Of a stretch of DNA of 7,120 nucleotides, positions 6,479-7,120 are shown piece by piece. A program made the translations under genes and the position numbers. The notes under the pieces are model-generated. The model saw only the letters and a program-made list of their open reading frames with translations, was not told the origin of the DNA and did not search any database. Position 1 is the first letter of the stretch, and each line of letters opens with the position of its first letter. Source of the DNA: Deltaproteobacteria bacterium (lineage in GTDB: Bacteria > Desulfobacterota > Desulfobacteria > Desulfobacterales > JAFDDL01); contig JAFDDL010000180.1 of the NCBI GenBank assembly GCA_019310865.1, positions 1-7,120 on the forward strand, given 5' to 3'.

Positions 6479-6507
6479 TTGATTCAAAAACTCGCAGGGG
6501 CTATTAT
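6479..6507 (+). promoter_or_regulatory. Sigma-70-type promoter of the MarR-family gene
   Basis: TTGATT (6479-6484), a 17-base spacer, then TATTAT (6502-6507). The predicted start is near 6514, about 49 bases before the GTG at 6563. It lies outside the double operator, so the regulator may be expressed even when the operon is repressed. Its position also argues against regulator starts upstream of 6507. Confidence 0.6.
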
Positions 6508-6549
6508 CCCAAACAAGCTGATTAAGGGATTGAAATATTTTTTAATTTC

Positions 6550-6556
6550 GAGAGGG
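6550..6556 (+). promoter_or_regulatory. Ribosome binding site deciding the MarR start
   Basis: GAGAGGG lies 6 bases before the GTG at 6563. Upstream ATG codons in the same frame (6329, 6416, 6431) lie before or inside the predicted promoters and operators and have no comparable site. A second GTG at 6569 with ATAAGG at 6558-6563 is a less likely alternative. Confidence 0.6.
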
Positions 6557-6562
6557 CATAAG

Positions 6563-7042
6563 GTGTCAGTGGAGATTGAAAAACCGGATTTGCGCACGTA
6601 TAAGGCTGACTTGGACATTGACGAGAAAGTGATGGTTGCCATTGTTAAGGCGTCGGAACTTTTTAAAAAAGAATCAGATGCCATATTAAGAAACTATGGA
6701 TTAACGTTTTCGCAATATAATGTTCTCCGGATTCTAAACAATTCAAAAGATGGTCGAAACTCGGTTATCAATGCCAGCAAAATCATGCTTGTCTCAAGCC
6801 CGAATCTGACAGGGCTCGCAAAGCGGCTAGAAAAAAACGACTTTATTATCAGAAAAAGAGATTCTATGGATGAACGAATTACCGTACTTGAAATTACGCT
6901 CAAAGGAAGACAGGCCTTAAAAGCGATAAGAACGGCACAAGATAATAACATAAGAGGCTATTTGACCGGCTTCTCTCAAAAAGAAAAACGGAAAGTGCTG
7001 GAAGATCTCAAACGCATTTTTAATAAGAGTCCGTTGAAATAA
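6563..7042 (+). CDS. MarR-family transcriptional regulator
   Basis: A 159-residue winged-helix regulator when started at GTG 6563, the usual MarR length. Helix 1, the dimer arm, is about residues 20-45. The winged helix-turn-helix follows: LTFSQYNVLRIL (47-58), the recognition-helix region SSPNLTGLAKRLEKNDFI (78-95), and the wing with the family signature D-x-R-x7-T-x2-G at MDERITVLEITLKG (102-115). C-terminal dimer helices are about 117-157. The same frame runs upstream to an ATG at 6329, but that extension crosses both palindromes and both promoters and reads inside the divergent AOR gene, so it is rejected. The protein is divergent from the AOR operon, with two AT-rich palindromes on the operon promoter. 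It probably represses the operon and is released by a small phenolic or acyl-CoA ligand. The ligand is not visible from sequence. Confidence 0.9.
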   Translation: MSVEIEKPDLRTYKADLDIDEKVMVAIVKASELFKKESDAILRNYGLTFSQYNVLRILNNSKDGRNSVINASKIMLVSSPNLTGLAKRLEKNDFIIRKRDSMDERITVLEITLKGRQALKAIRTAQDNNIRGYLTGFSQKEKRKVLEDLKRIFNKSPLK

Positions 7043-7118
7043 CCGATCGTAACTGTGGCTCCCGAAAGGACTCAATTAATTGTTTACCAACGGCCTCATC
7101 AATACCAGCACCGGGTAT
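7020..7118 (-). CDS. Possible 3' end of a convergent gene, partial
   Basis: On the - strand a frame is open from the window edge for 32 codons and ends at TAA (7020-7022), overlapping the MarR gene's 3' end by 23 bases. The visible peptide (PGAGIDEAVGKQLIESF, then EPQLRSVISTDSY) is protein-like and amphipathic, and no family is recognised. The opposite strand is also open here in one frame, so length alone proves nothing. It is called only as a possible C-terminus of a gene entering from the right. Confidence 0.3.
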   Translation of the reverse strand: MPGAGIDEAVGKQLIESFREPQLRSVISTDSY

Positions 7119-7120
7119 AT

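Noticed and set aside
6329..6562. N-terminal extension of the MarR protein (ATG starts at 6329, 6416, 6431)
   Set aside because: It crosses the divergent AOR start, both palindromes and both predicted promoters, it would make the protein far longer than the family norm, and no ribosome binding site comparable to GAGAGGG is seen.

Overview
The window looks like chromosomal DNA from a strictly anaerobic, mid-GC bacterium. The best guess is a sulfate-reducing or syntrophic member of the Desulfobacterota (old Deltaproteobacteria). This is inferred from gene content only: a tungsten aldehyde:ferredoxin oxidoreductase (AOR) closest in my memory to BamB of class II benzoyl-CoA reductase, its polyferredoxin partner, and a soluble molybdo/tungsto-bis-pterin oxidoreductase. 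No taxonomic marker gene is present.

Layout. (1) 1-933, + strand: 3' part of a sugar isomerase of the L-rhamnose isomerase (RhaI) family, cut by the window edge. (2) 1066-1579, + strand: a compact type II toxin-antitoxin pair, a ribbon-helix-helix antitoxin overlapping a ParE/RelE toxin by 11 bp, with short direct repeats in front that could be its operator. (3) 1580-1754: short intergenic region between convergent genes, with one weak inverted repeat and no convincing terminator. (4) 6381-1755, - strand: an apparent three-gene operon of BamB-like AOR, BamC-like polyferredoxin and a DMSO-reductase-superfamily catalytic subunit. The first two genes overlap by 14 bp. A 120-bp gap before the third gene contains a protein-like open frame with no good start. 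(5) 6382-6562: a divergent control region with a near-consensus promoter for the operon (TTGACA-17-TATTAT), a second promoter facing the other way (TTGATT-17-TATTAT), and two AT-rich palindromes lying on the operon promoter. (6) 6563-7042, + strand: a MarR-family regulator, best started at a GTG behind a good ribosome binding site. (7) A possible 3' end of a convergent - strand gene at the right edge.

How the parts may work together. The AOR (W-bis-pterin plus one [4Fe-4S]) and the ferredoxin (12 Cys, enough for three [4Fe-4S]) should form a BamBC-like electron-transfer module. The third gene adds a second, unrelated pterin enzyme to the same transcript, and no BamDEFGHI genes are seen here. 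The MarR protein probably binds the palindromes and represses the operon until an organic (perhaps aromatic) acid or CoA thioester releases it. The substrate is not shown by the sequence. This regulated pairing of two pterin enzymes is the most interesting feature of the window; the sugar isomerase and the toxin-antitoxin pair look unrelated to it.
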